From Clitoria ternatea (Eukaryota > Streptophyta > Magnoliopsida > Fabales > Fabaceae), in NCBI GenBank assembly GCA_037962975.1, contig CM075671.1, positions 15,361,001 to 15,425,000 of the forward strand: a stretch of 64,000 nt of DNA. The letters are read 5' to 3'. The notes beneath the pieces were generated by a model. It saw only the letters and a list, made by a program, of their open reading frames with translations. It was not told the origin of the DNA and made no database searches. The translations under genes were made by a program, and so were the position numbers. Shown piece after piece: positions 1-10,047 of the stretch; the first letter of the stretch is position 1, and every line of letters starts with the position of its first letter.

Positions 1-1290
1 TAAGGCTTCATCAGAGATTGCTAAATACAAGATCAAAGTCTCACCAGGGTCAGGCTTAACCAAAATTGGTGGACTTGAGAGAACGGCCTTGAGCTGTTGG
101 AAGGCTTGTTCTTGCTCCTCTCCCCATTCAAAACTCTTGTGTTTCTTCAATGCCTTATACAAGGGGAGGGATCTGTGTGCCATCTTGGGCATGAACCAAG
201 CCAAAGCAGCTACTTTCCCATTCAAGGATTGGACCTCCCTCAGGCACTTTGGGCTCTGCATGTCCAGGATTGCTTGACACTTCCCAGGGTTAGCCTCAAT
301 GCCTCGTTGGGTCAACATGAATCCCAAGAATTTCCCAGCTGGAATGACAAAGGTGCACTTCAAGGGGTTTAACCTCATGTTGTACTATCGCAGCCTAGTA
401 AAGACTTGGCGCAGATCTTCAATGTGGTCTTCTCCAGCGGGCGTTTTGGCTATAATATCATCGATATAAACTTCAACCAGCCTGGTGTGCATCCCTTCAA
501 AGACTTTGTTAATCATGCGCTGATAGGTAGCGCCAGCATTCTTCAATCTGAAAGGCATGACGGTGTAGCAGAAAACACCGCGGTCATTGACAAAGGCAGT
601 CTTCTCTTGATCTCCCTCCCATATCGGAATCTGGTTGTACCCAGAATAAGCATCCATAAAACTAAGGTACTGGTAACCAGATGAGTCATCTACCATGCGA
701 TCAATATTTGGCAGGGGATATGGATCTTTGGGGCAACAACGATTAAGATCCATGTAATCTGTGCACATCCTCTATTTGCCATTAGCTTTCTGCACCATAA
801 CTACATTAGAAAGCCAAGAAGAATAGCGAATCTCCCTTATAAAGTCTGCTTTCAACAACTCCTCAGTTTGCTCACATGCTGCCTTCTGCTTCTCCGGTCC
901 CAACCTCCTATTCTTCTGGGCCACCGACCTCGTTTCAGGGTACACAGCAAGCTTGTGGCAACAAAAATTAGGGTCCATCCCAGGCATGTCTGCTGCTGTC
1001 CATGCGAAAAGGTCCTTGAACTCCTACAGGAGAGCGAACAAGCGTTGCTCCATGACTGACTCCAGCTTATCATTGACATGTGTGACCTTCTCTAGGGAAT
1101 CCCCTAAGACAACGTCCCTGGAACCACCATCCGGTGTGGGCTTAGAAGGATTAAGTGGATCAATCTTCAATTTCGCTCTAGGGTCCAAATCAATTAGACT
1201 GACAGACCCAGTCGCCGTTCCTCCGTCGTTCAGCTTCCTCTTCTTATTGGATGCTTCCAACTTAACCATGTTGAGGCTCAGGTTATAACA
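1..1290 (-). pseudogene. Tat-type gypsy pol: reverse transcriptase / start of RNase H
   Basis: This is the pol part of a minus-strand Ty3/gypsy element that runs off the left edge of the window. Seen in translation: the RT fingers/palm with TDYMDLNR, FMDAYSGYNQI and the catalytic VYIDDIIAK box near 460, followed by connection sequence and the beginning of the RNase H region towards position 1. Three in-frame stops interrupt it: TAG at 1024-1026, TAG at 772-774 and TAG at 385-387. There is no frameshift; all pieces share one frame with the upstream gag and protease. The KNAGATYQRM and DDIIAK wording is typical of the Tat/Athila side of gypsy, not of chromoviruses. RNase H completion, integrase and the 3' LTR lie outside the window. 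It is non-functional as it stands. Confidence 0.88.
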
Positions 1291-1293
1291 GCA

Positions 1294-1929
1294 TCAAGCC
1301 ATCTCCTGATCACCGCGGAGAGAGGACACACTGTTGTCCTTGTCAATGAATTTGATCAAAAGATAAGGAGTGGATACAATTGCTTCCATTGCATTCAGTG
1401 TAGGACGGCCTATGATACCGTTGTACGGAGATTCCACATCAATCACCAGAATTCTTAACTTGACTATTCTTGCACCAAGCTCTCCTTCGAAAGAAATCAG
1501 AGTGTCAAGATACCCCTTAGTGGGTTGCTTAGCTCCATTAAACGCTGTGAGTTCTTGCGTGTAAGGTCGTAAATCTGCATCATTGAAACCCATTCGTTTG
1601 AAACAATTATAAAAGATAACATCATAAGAACTTCCCTGATCGACGAGAATCCTCTTGACATCCTTGTTGGCTATGACTGCAATGATAACTACAGCATCGT
1701 CACCTCCTGGAATTGTTGGGCCAAAGTCATCATCAGTAAATGACACCATCGGAGCTACCACACCGTCCCTAAAAGGGCGGTTATCTCTTGGTTTGCCCTG
1801 GACAGATAAAATCATCCTGTGGTGATTCTTCTGAGCTGTGATTGACGCTCCTCCTCCCGCAAATCCTCCAGCTATCATCTCAATCACTTTACGTCTGCCC
1901 TGCCTCTGTTGCTGAGGCATGTTACTTTG
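1294..1929 (-). pseudogene. Tat-type gypsy aspartic protease region
   Basis: Same reading frame as the neighbouring gag and RT. The aspartic protease signature is seen as ILVDQGSSYDVIF (a D-Q-G form of the usual D-S/T-G) near 1640, followed by the flap-like region and the hydrophobic YNGIIGRPTLN motif near 1400, which is common to plant gypsy proteases. An in-frame TGA at 1294-1296 separates it from RT and a TAA at 1930-1932 separates it from gag. The TGA and TAA contexts fit CGA-to-TGA and CAA-to-TAA changes, but that is inference. The DQG centre may be native to this lineage or a mutation. Confidence 0.8.
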
Positions 1930-3381
1930 TTAGGCTCCTCCAGCAATCACTACCCCCTTCTCCTTTTCAGCTGCGGTGAACTTCCTTGCTGGATTACGTG
2001 TATTATCATCCTCATTATCAGGATCTCTACTCCTTTTTTCCATCCTCTGAGGCTTGTCTACAAATTTCTCCCTGAACAAATACTGCTTCAGATTTTCTTC
2101 TCGAATGAGAGTTTCCACCGTATTCTTTAATGCCTTGCACTCATCAGTATTGTGACCTGTCTGCTCATGGAAAGTGTAATACTTACGTGGGCTACCACCC
2201 CTCTTGACTGGGGATGGTTTCCTTATACCAAAAATGTTCAACGTTGGCCAACCAACCTCCCTCATGATTTGGGAGTGCCTGGTGTTCAACGGAGCATAGT
2301 TATTGAACAATGATACGCGCCTATCTCGCGGATGTGGACGAGCGTTTACAAAGTCCTCTTTAAAGGCGTGTTTCTCAGGTCTCACTCTCTCCTTTTCCCT
2401 CCGTGGTTGCTGAGTGGGAGCTGGGGGCTTCATTCTAGCTGCTGTTGCCTCCAGATGCATCTCTATACCCACGTACTTGGAAGCTTTCCTTCGAAACTCC
2501 TCGAAGGTCGTTGGGGGGCTCTTTGCCAAAGATAGGGCAAAGGCAGAACCAGGTTGTAAGGCTTCCACCATAATATGGAGTTGTATGGCCTCCGTGAGGT
2601 TAGGGACCAAAGCAGCCTCCTTATAAAACCTTTTGAAGAACTCCTTCAGAGTTTCAGTCTCTCTTTGTCTTATCTAAGCCAGAGTATGAAAAGTCCTTGG
2701 GATGTCTCTAGAGATGACAAAATGGCTTTCAAATGCAGCTGCCATTTCCTCCCAAGAATCTATAGATCCTGAGGGTAAACTCTTAAACCAGCTGAGAGCC
2801 TCCTTCGTCAGTGTTCTTGGGAACATCCTGCACATAACATCTTCATCTGCTCCCAAATACATAGCTTCATAAACATAAGCATCCAAATGCTTAGTAGGGT
2901 CAGTTTCTCCATTGTACTTCCCTATCGACAGTGGCTGGGTCGTTTGCAAATGTTTCAGGATGGCAATGCTCATCAGCCTTCTTGAGAAAGGGATGCTGAG
3001 CTTGTAAGTCCCTGAAGTTACCACTGCCTGCTCCCTTCTCCTGGTACTGACTCTATCACCAGAGTCTTGAGTCTGCTCTCTCTCTTCATACGTAGGGATC
3101 TTCAAATACTGGAGGGTTGTAGATCTGCCCCTTGCTGATGCATGGTGAGCCTCCTCTGCATGGGACGTCACTCTGTCCCCAGCTTCTCTTTTCTCCCGCT
3201 TCAACTCCATCAGCTTCTCCCTGAGTTGCCTGATAACCTCATCACGAGGGTCAGGTGTTTGCACTTGCACCATCCTTCGGGTTTGAGTTACAGGGGACTC
3301 AAAGACAAGTCTCCTTCCAGCCTGTTGATGGGTCACATCTTCCACATGACCATCAACGAAATCTCATCCATCACCTTCCAT
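1930..3381 (-). pseudogene. Tat-type gypsy gag
   Basis: Capsid/nucleocapsid precursor of the leftmost element. The Retrotrans_gag core is visible around 2700-2960 (DPTKHLDAY, FPRTLTKEALSWF, SWEEMAAAFESHF), followed after an in-frame TAG at 2674-2676 by the second half (LVPNLTEAIQLHIM) and a basic region. The CCHC knuckle is not clear; only YTFHEQTGHNTDECKALK, a degenerate H/C cluster, can be seen near 2150. The best start is the ATG at 3379-3381, 43 bases inside the PBS, but the sixth codon is already TGA (3364-3366); the next ATG in frame is at 3345. Stops at 3364, 2674 and 1930 are all in one frame with pol. Confidence 0.85.
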
Positions 3382-3424
3382 CATGACAACCAAACTTCTA
3401 CGAAAATGGGAATAACTCTAACGC

Positions 3425-3442
3425 GTCCCACTGGGCGTGCCA
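3425..3442 (-). promoter_or_regulatory. Primer binding site of the leftmost gypsy element
   Basis: The minus strand reads TGGCACGCCCAGTGGGAC one base after the LTR end and about 45 bases before the gag start. It begins with TGG, as expected for pairing with a tRNA 3' CCA end. I cannot assign the tRNA isotype from memory. Confidence 0.65.
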
Positions 3443-3443
3443 A

Positions 3444-4242
3444 TGAACTGGTTTGAACCGGGGTCTAGGATCCGGTGTGGGACCAGCCACAAGAATATAG
3501 GTGTTTGAGGGTCGCACACCGGCAAAATGAGTATCCGGTGTAGTAATCCGGCCTCTCAGTGGGAGAAACCGGTCTTGTTGTCCAGGAGATCCTTCACACC
3601 AACGTTTCGCGTTGAAGGGGGGCGAAAGGTGGTGCCACCTGTGAAGATTCTCCGAAGCTCAAGTTAGAAGAGTGTAAGAACTCAAAGAATGCTTAAGTGA
3701 TACAATAGTAAAGAGTAAGTTAGAACAACGTAACCTTGCATGTGTGTAGAAATAAGCTATTTATAGTTGGACGTAAGAAATGAGTCGTTGGATATAGGTG
3801 GGACCCCTTGTTCTGATAGCGTGTGAATTATGTCAATCAAGGTGGCTCAACAGTCAGAATGTGTCAGAAGGGTAGGTCAATTATCAGAGTACGATCCTAT
3901 GGGAAGGAGAGAGGATAATTATCTTTCTGCATAATCTACTGACACATGTACTTACTTTCTGAGGCCATTGACATGACATATTTTACTACATAGAGTATCT
4001 TCGCTGATAAGTTATTAGGAACTCTTATCTCGCTGTGACTGAGAGACTAACGGCTATATAGACGTTCAGTGAGAATAAACGATAATCCGTTATAGAGAAA
4101 ATGAGTAGAGCGGTTGTTGAGATGAGAACGGAAGGCCGGATATCGGATATCCGGTGTGGCACTGCTGAACCGTGACACCGATTTTCCTTATATGAGATCA
4201 TTCTGATGTCATAACATTGGGGGCCGGTATCTAGACCGATTA
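3444..4242 (-). repeat. 5' LTR of the leftmost Tat-type gypsy element
   Basis: About 0.8 kb between the PBS and the flanking LTR remnant. In minus orientation it ends with CCAGTTCA at 3444. Its start is placed at 4242 by similarity to the solo LTR at 7608 (shared pattern ATC..GGTC...ACCGGCCCCCAA); this would make the first dinucleotide TA in place of TG. An alternative start at 4216 (TGTTATGACATC) is possible. Internal marks seen are a TATA box at 3757-3765 and a motif near 3640-3665 (minus: CTTGAGCTTCGGAGAATC) that resembles the TTGAGCGTCGGAG motif of the other Tat-type LTRs in the window. Confidence 0.6.
3757..3765 (-). promoter_or_regulatory. LTR TATA box
   Basis: Minus strand TATAAATAG inside the 0.8-kb LTR, upstream of the gag direction of transcription. 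Its sequence and position fit a Pol II core promoter. Confidence 0.55.
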
Positions 4243-4321
4243 GAAATAGTGATTAGTGTCTTCATGAAAGTTGTAGATAATTATGTTAAGAGTATTTTAA
4301 ATGTCTTGTATATCATGGTAT
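4243..4321. repeat. Left remnant of an older chromovirus-type LTR (Ogre target)
   Basis: Short stretch between the leftmost element's LTR and the Ogre left LTR, including TTCATGAAAGTTGTAGATAA. It ends in GGTAT (4317-4321), which is repeated at 23410-23414. The matching right-hand part of the target is 23410-24173, which ends like a Tekay/Del LTR, so this piece is inferred to belong to the same interrupted LTR. Confidence 0.5.
4317..4321. repeat. Target-site duplication, left copy (GGTAT)
   Basis: Five bases directly before the Ogre left LTR; identical to 23410-23414 directly after its right LTR. Confidence 0.85.
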
Positions 4322-5439
4322 TGTCGCGACCGGGGTCCCGGCGCACGACGCGGACTGGTTAAAGACAAATAAAAGAAAATTGAAATGGCATTGAAGTGAG
4401 GCTCTTGAGAAGCCTAAAAAATAAAGGGTTCAAGGAGTCGCCACCAATATTTATTAAGGAAAATATTAGGAAAACCTTTTAAATAGCACTGGTTTTTTTT
4501 AAAAAAAAATGAGATTCTGTTTAGTCCGGGAGTCGAATTACAGGAGGGGAAGGTATTAGCACCCCACACTGTCCGTAAAAAACGGTTACCCAAATTGATC
4601 ATGCATAATTTAAAAAATGATTATCAAATATTTCATTCTTCATAAAACAATCATAAATAATATACACAATAAAAAATATATAAATATGAATAAAACAAAG
4701 ATAGTAAAAAAAATACATCTCCTAAGTTTGTTGTTTTTTAGTTCTAAGAAAATAAATAAATAAATGATTAAAAGACCATAAAAATAAAAAGATAAAAAAA
4801 CAATAAGACGTCTTGTCTTACTTATTTTCTAGTAAAAAAATTGATTTTTATTGAGAAATATAAAGTTCAAAACAAATAAATAAATAAATAAATAAAGATA
4901 AGAGAAAAAATAAAATAAAATTAAACACATCAACATGAAGATAAAGAAATATAATACATTTAATTAATTAAAATTGACACTGAATATTATTTAATTATCT
5001 TTTAAGAAAATAAGATTAATAAGATGTCTCATCTAAATTAATCTCATCTTAAATTTAAGAGAAAAATGAATGAATAAATAACACACTATTTATTAGTCTT
5101 GATTTTTTTTATTTTTTTATGAAAATAATTTCTTCTTAATTATTAAAAGGTTACTAAGAGAAAATAATAGGAAATCATGACCATAATAAAAATGGATAAT
5201 TATGTATATATATAACATATTTATAAACTATTAAAATGGTCAAACATAAATAAATAAATAGAAAGTGTAGAAAGATAAAAGCAAAAAGATAAATAACTAA
5301 AAATAAAAAGTATAGAGAATAAATAATAATAATAAAATAAAAAAAAGGTAGAAAAAAAATAAATAAATGAAAAGTTCAAAAAAAATAAAAATAAAAATAA
5401 ATAGACATAACAATAAATACATAAAAATAAAAGAGCAGA

Positions 5440-5960
5440 AAAAAATAAATATATAAAATAAAGGGGCAGAAAAGTAAATAACAAAAATAAAGCAGCAGAA
5501 AAGTAAATAACAAAAATAAAGGGACAGGAAAGCAAATACATGAAAATAAAGGGGCAGAGATGTAAATAACAAAAATAAAGGGGCAGAAATGTAAATAACA
5601 AAAATAGAGGGGCAGAAATGTAAATAACCAAAATAAAAGGACTAAAAAGTAAATACATGGAAATAAAGGGGTAGAAATGTAAATAACAAAAATAAAGGGG
5701 CAGAAATATAATTAACAAAAATAAAGGGGCAGAAATGTAAATAACCAAAATAAAAGGGCTAAAAAGTAAATACATGGAAATAAAGGGGCAGAAATGTAAA
5801 TAATAAAAATAAAGGGGCAGAAAAGTAAATATATAAAAATAAAGGGGCAGAAATATAAATAACAAAAATAAAAGGGCAGAAAAGTAAATACATGAAAATA
5901 AATGGGTAGAAAAGTAAATAACAAAAATAAAGGGACGGGAAAGTAAATAAATAAAATAAA
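5440..5960. repeat. 29-bp AT-rich minisatellite inside the Ogre 3' LTR
   Basis: Degenerate direct repeats of roughly 29 bases, consensus GGGGCAGAAATGTAAATAAC followed by AAAAATAAA, occur about 17 times, with GTAAATACATG variants. The same array lies in the other LTR at about 21020-21540, so it was present before insertion. Long open frames on the minus strand here are products of the repeat and not genes. Confidence 0.8.
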
Positions 5961-7607
5961 AGGGCATAAAAATAAATAAATAAAGATAAAAATGTAAAAA
6001 ATAAAAAAAATGAACTAATAATTGCAGAAATATAAAGTACGGATAAATAAAGTGCAAAAAAATAAATTAACAATAATAAAAGTGCAGAAAAGTAAATAAA
6101 GAGGAATAAAAGTGTAAAAATAAATAAATAAATAAATAAGGAAAAATAAAGGTACAAATAAATAAATAAAGATGGAGATGCATAAAAATAAATAAACAGA
6201 TAAATAACTATAGAAAAATAAAGTGCAGAAAAATAAAGTGCTTGAATATAAATAAAGAAAAATAAAAGTGCAGAAAAATAAATAACAATTAAATAAGACG
6301 AATAAATAAATATAAATAAACAACTTTATATTAATAAAAAATACCTTGGTACAAGATCAATTACAGAGAAACTAGAACGGAAGTCGGGAAATCAATTTTG
6401 TGTAGATTTCCTTTGCTTTTGGCTTTGTTTGGACTTGATTTGAAGGTATTTGGATACCGGTTACAACACTTGGACAGTATTTTAGCTCACAAAAACTCAC
6501 ATACTAAGACAAACAAGAGTTGTGCACTCATTTTCCTAACTAGAATTACACAAAGTAATTTTTGAAAACCAAAACTTCTAAAAATTCTCACAAAAATTTA
6601 GCACTCTTTCCCCTCTTTTTTCTCTTCTCCCTCTAAAATGCCTCAATATCACCTTCTATTTATAGAAGAAAATTGGCATTGGATTCTCCATAAATGACAT
6701 CACTTTTCTACTTTTTCAATTTGTCCAAATTTGATGTCAATTTCCCCAATTTTCTCCAATTATCCAACCAAACTAGGGCCCACCAATAATAAACCACCGT
6801 GACCTTTCTTTTTCTTTTTCTCTTTTTTTTTTTTAATTTTCGTTTTTTTTTTGGACCCCCTTTTTTTTGGACCTTTTTTTTTGGCCCATTTCCCTTTTTT
6901 TTGGCTTCTTTTTTTTTTTTTTTTGTTTGGGCCCTTTTTTCTCTTCTTTTTTTTCTTTTTTCTTTTTGGCCCTTTTTATTTTTTTTTATTTTATTTTCGT
7001 TTTTTTATTATTTTTTTATTATTTTTTTAATTTTTTTTCTGATTTTTTTTTTGCCCATTTATTTTTCTGATTTTTTTTGGGCCTTTTATTTAAAGGTACA
7101 AATGAAAACATAAATTATTTATTACATATATGGAAATATATAAAATATCCAATAAATATAAATTATTACCCACACTATAAGGAGTAAAAAGGTAGTCACA
7201 AAACATCGTCTTCCCTCCCTTATTCTTTCCTATTGGCTTCGGCATCCATCAGCCATTGCTTGAGAGAAATGAAGAGAATTGATGAAATGAGAGGTGTGGT
7301 AGGAAATGAAGAGGGATTGGGTATTTATAGAGATGGGGAAGGGTTACTATTCCAATGGTCACTATGCAATTTTTAATATATTTTTTTTTTTAAAATATGA
7401 TCCGGGGTGGCAATCTGGACTGGGCGGGGTTCTAAGCACTGTACCGCGTCACCAACGAGAACTGGTAAGTCATAACCGGGGTCTGAAATCATTGGTCAGC
7501 TACAGACATTTCTCTTCACCTCGGTTAAATATTAAGCATTGGGGACTCTCCTACAGGTGTACTTCCGGTGTGTCTTGAAGTTCAAGTACGGATTAACACA
7601 TCAGTTT

Positions 7608-8467
7608 TGATCCGGTCCTAACACCGGCCCCCAAGAGCATGGCTTTAATGCCTTGCCAGATCAGCATTTTGAATAAAGAGAAGTACTCTTTAAATATACT
7701 ACAAATACTATACGGAGCGCATACCGCCAGGGAAAGTAACGCCGCCAAGGCTCATAACTCCGCCCAGGCACGTTACCCCGCCTAGGAATGTAACTCCGTC
7801 CAGGCACGTTACTCCGCCAAGGAATGTAACCCCGCCAAAGTTGTTACTCCGCCTAGCCATAGGCTCAATATTGGTGGAATTTCAAATTTTCCACACTGCG
7901 TAGCGAGCCCATACTCACAACCCCGGCACGAGATTGACTCTGTCTTGAGAGGTTAATAATGGGAATCACGCTGTCACGCATAATGGGAAATAACAATAAA
8001 ATATTAAAGCACTAACGCTTTCCAGACAAGTTGTGATACCTACTACAATAATGGTGCATGTAAACGGCGCAGGGACCCACTACCTTTTCAGCATTATGCC
8101 TGAAGACAAGGAGCGGGTCCTACCAATAATGCAGCACCAGTAACAGGTATATAAACCTCTCTCGAAAAGGTATAAGGGATCTTTTTCCCATTCTCTGAAC
8201 CTTACACTCTCTTACTTGCATAATTCTCTCTGATTGTCTTTCTAAGTCTCTAAGTATTCTGAAATACTGACTTGAGCGTCGGAGAACGATTGTAGGTACC
8301 ACCACCAATCGGGTCAAGGCAACATAGATCCCGTCAGGCGGACTGTGACACCGCCCCAGGGTACATTGCACTCCGCCTCAGCATACAAAGACTCTCCGTA
8401 TTTATACTTATACGCACATTGCTTTGTATCAAAACACATTTATATGTATATTTTGAGTTGTTCTACA
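7608..8467 (+). mobile_element. Solo LTR of a Tat-type gypsy element nested in the Ogre LTR
   Basis: This segment is absent from the right Ogre LTR. It begins TGATCCGGTCC and ends GTTGTTCTACA, giving TG...CA ends. A core promoter on the plus strand (TATATAAAC, 8148-8156) is followed by a pyrimidine-rich start region and the motif CTTGAGCGTCGGAG near 8272, which recurs in related form in the other Tat-type LTRs of the window. Between 7715 and 7860 it has short repeats built on ACTCCGCC and GGAATGTAACCCCGCC. No coding capacity was seen. A target duplication is blurred because the adjoining host piece is inverted; CAGTT occurs on both sides (7602-7606 and 8466-8470). Confidence 0.7.
8148..8156 (+). 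promoter_or_regulatory. TATA box of the nested solo LTR
   Basis: TATATAAAC precedes a C/T-rich region (TTACACTCTCTTACTTGC) that resembles a transcription start region. It points away from the Ogre transcript direction. Confidence 0.5.
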
Positions 8468-8692
8468 GTTCGAAGGGAATCCGAGGTTCTTCAAGTTAAA
8501 ACTTGAACTGAGGTGTAAAATACCGTACTCCACTGAGGCTGTACGAGCTTAGAACTAATGAGGTAACACCGGTCATGAAACCGTGCTAGGACCCCGGTTA
8601 ATGCAGTCAACATTGACTCCGGACTCTAGGACAAAAAAACTCTTTTTTTTTTCCTTTTAATATATATCACCGGACAAAAATAGGTGTTCACA

Positions 8693-8708
8693 GATGCCCC
8701 TCTTTACT
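8693..8708 (-). promoter_or_regulatory. Ogre polypurine tract
   Basis: The minus strand reads AAGTAAAGAGGGGCATC immediately before the 3' LTR start TGTGAACACC. The purine-rich AAAGAGGGG and its position next to the LTR fit the plus-strand priming site. Confidence 0.75.
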
Positions 8709-8879
8709 TCTTTTCATGAAAGAATATGAAACATATTCATATTATTGATGTGAAAAGAAAGTAAAGACGTGAACACCACTAAGAATACCCGACAACTTTT
8801 GACAAGAAGTAAATAGCCGAATGGTGTTGTCCCAATGCTAGACAGTTTAAGGAGAGGCACTTGGAACATGACAGGAAGA

Positions 8880-9450
8880 TAAATGGCATAACCTAGGGGT
8901 TAATACCTGAAGCTTTGGAAAAAATATGAAGTTGTCTTGACATTTTGAGGAGCCTAAGAATGGGTATTTGAGGCTTCGACATAAAATAGATGACAGGGGG
9001 ATGCCCCTGATTTGATTTTGATTGAGATAGCCTAGGGAAGGATACCTGAAGCTTTGACATGAAACTAAATGACTGGGAAGATGCCCCTGATTTGATTTTG
9101 ATTGAGATAGCCTAGGGAAGGATACCTGAAGCTTTGACATGAAACTAAATGACTGGGGGGATGCCCCTGATTTAATTTTGATTGAGATAGCCTAGGGATG
9201 GATACCTGAGGCTTTGACATGAAACTAAATGACTGGGGATGCCCCTGATTTGATTTTGATTGAGATAGCCTAGGGATGGATATCTGAGGCTTTGACATGA
9301 AACTAAATGACTGGGGAAATGCCCCTGATTTGATTTTGATTGAGATAGCCTAGGGATGGATACCTGAGGCTTTGACATGAAACTAAATGACTGGGGAAAT
9401 GCCCCTGATTTGATCTGAGTAGCCTAGGAATGGATACCTTAGGCTTGGAC
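8880..9450 (-). repeat. 80-bp minisatellite in the Ogre 3' untranslated region
   Basis: About six to seven tandem copies of an 80-bp unit, recognised by ATGCCCCTGATTTGATTTTG and ending TGAAACTAAATGACTGGGG. Unit starts at about 9001, 9081, 9161, 9239, 9319 and 9399 give spacings of 80, 80, 78, 80 and 80. The central copies are nearly identical, whereas the outer copies near 8900 and 9430 are diverged. Ogre 3'UTRs are known to carry such arrays and to seed satellites elsewhere in legume genomes. Because 80 is not a multiple of three, the repeated open frames on the minus strand are not coding. Confidence 0.88.
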
Positions 9451-10047
9451 ATGAAGTAAGACTTAAGGGAGATACCTCTACCATAATGACTTATGGTAGA
9501 GAATTATATGAGATTTATGCTCAAGAAGAATGTGTCTGAGATTGACTTTTCTGGTTTAGTGTGGGTTCCGAGTGAATACAAGGATTGCATTTTCACATCT
9601 TAGTAAACCATCCCGACTGGAGTTAGGTGATAGGTTGAAACTGTTGATCTCGACTCTTCATGGGGAGCGTTTGTCCTTGTTGTACCCTCAAACCTGCATG
9701 GAAGAAATAGTCAAGTGGGAAAACCAAAGGTCAAAGATCTTGTTTCCTCCAGGTGACTACCACAATCCTTATGGGACTTGTTATTACTCATGGCAGAGCG
9801 GAATATCCTGATTACCAAGGTCTGTGTAATTGGGAAGTATCAAGCTTGTTTGAGATTAAAAATATGCCTTTCATATTTTTTTTAATATTTTCCACAAAAT
9901 GCATGCAAATGAAACCTGACAAGACAAGGATTGGAACTGAAATTGAGAATTCCATATATTTACTTGGGAAAATTACAAGTTTACATCATAATTTTTAATC
10001 CAAACGTTTAGAGGACATAAAGACTACCCTATCCCTTTAGAGTATGC
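9451..10047 (-). other. Ogre 3' untranslated region, unique part
   Basis: Between the minisatellite and the pol stop codon I see no domain, RNA or repeat. A plus-strand open frame at 9572-9811 has no recognisable motif and is probably chance. Confidence 0.6.

Larger units (their letters stand above)
4322..8692 (-). repeat. Ogre 3' LTR (left copy), enlarged by a nested insertion
   Basis: Plus strand runs from TGTCGCGACCGGGGTCCC to GGTGTTCACA, so it has TG...CA ends. It aligns by eye along its length with 19876-23409, with scattered point differences and small indels, except for about 860 extra bases at 7608-8467 and a flipped piece of about 35 bases next to them. It holds a 29-bp AT-rich array (about 5440-5960), a tract of T runs and GGCCC words (about 6800-7090), and a TATA box (minus strand TATAAATAG, 6656-6664). 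Confidence 0.9.

Noticed and set aside
5221..6323. Long minus-strand frames rich in Phe, Leu and Tyr (also 20773-21906), looking like membrane proteins
   Set aside because: They are translations of the 29-bp AT-rich array in the Ogre LTRs. They occur in more than one frame at once and have no domain.
6799..7113. Phe-rich plus-strand frames (also 22379-22692)
   Set aside because: Product of long T runs in the LTR; no start context, no conservation beyond the LTR copy.
8847..9378. Repeated MSKPQVS-type frames on the minus strand
   Set aside because: Translation of the 80-bp minisatellite; the period is not a multiple of three, so the frames are broken between units.
8880..9450. Possible CRISPR-like array
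   Set aside because: Repeats are contiguous with no unique spacers, and the host is a plant nuclear genome.
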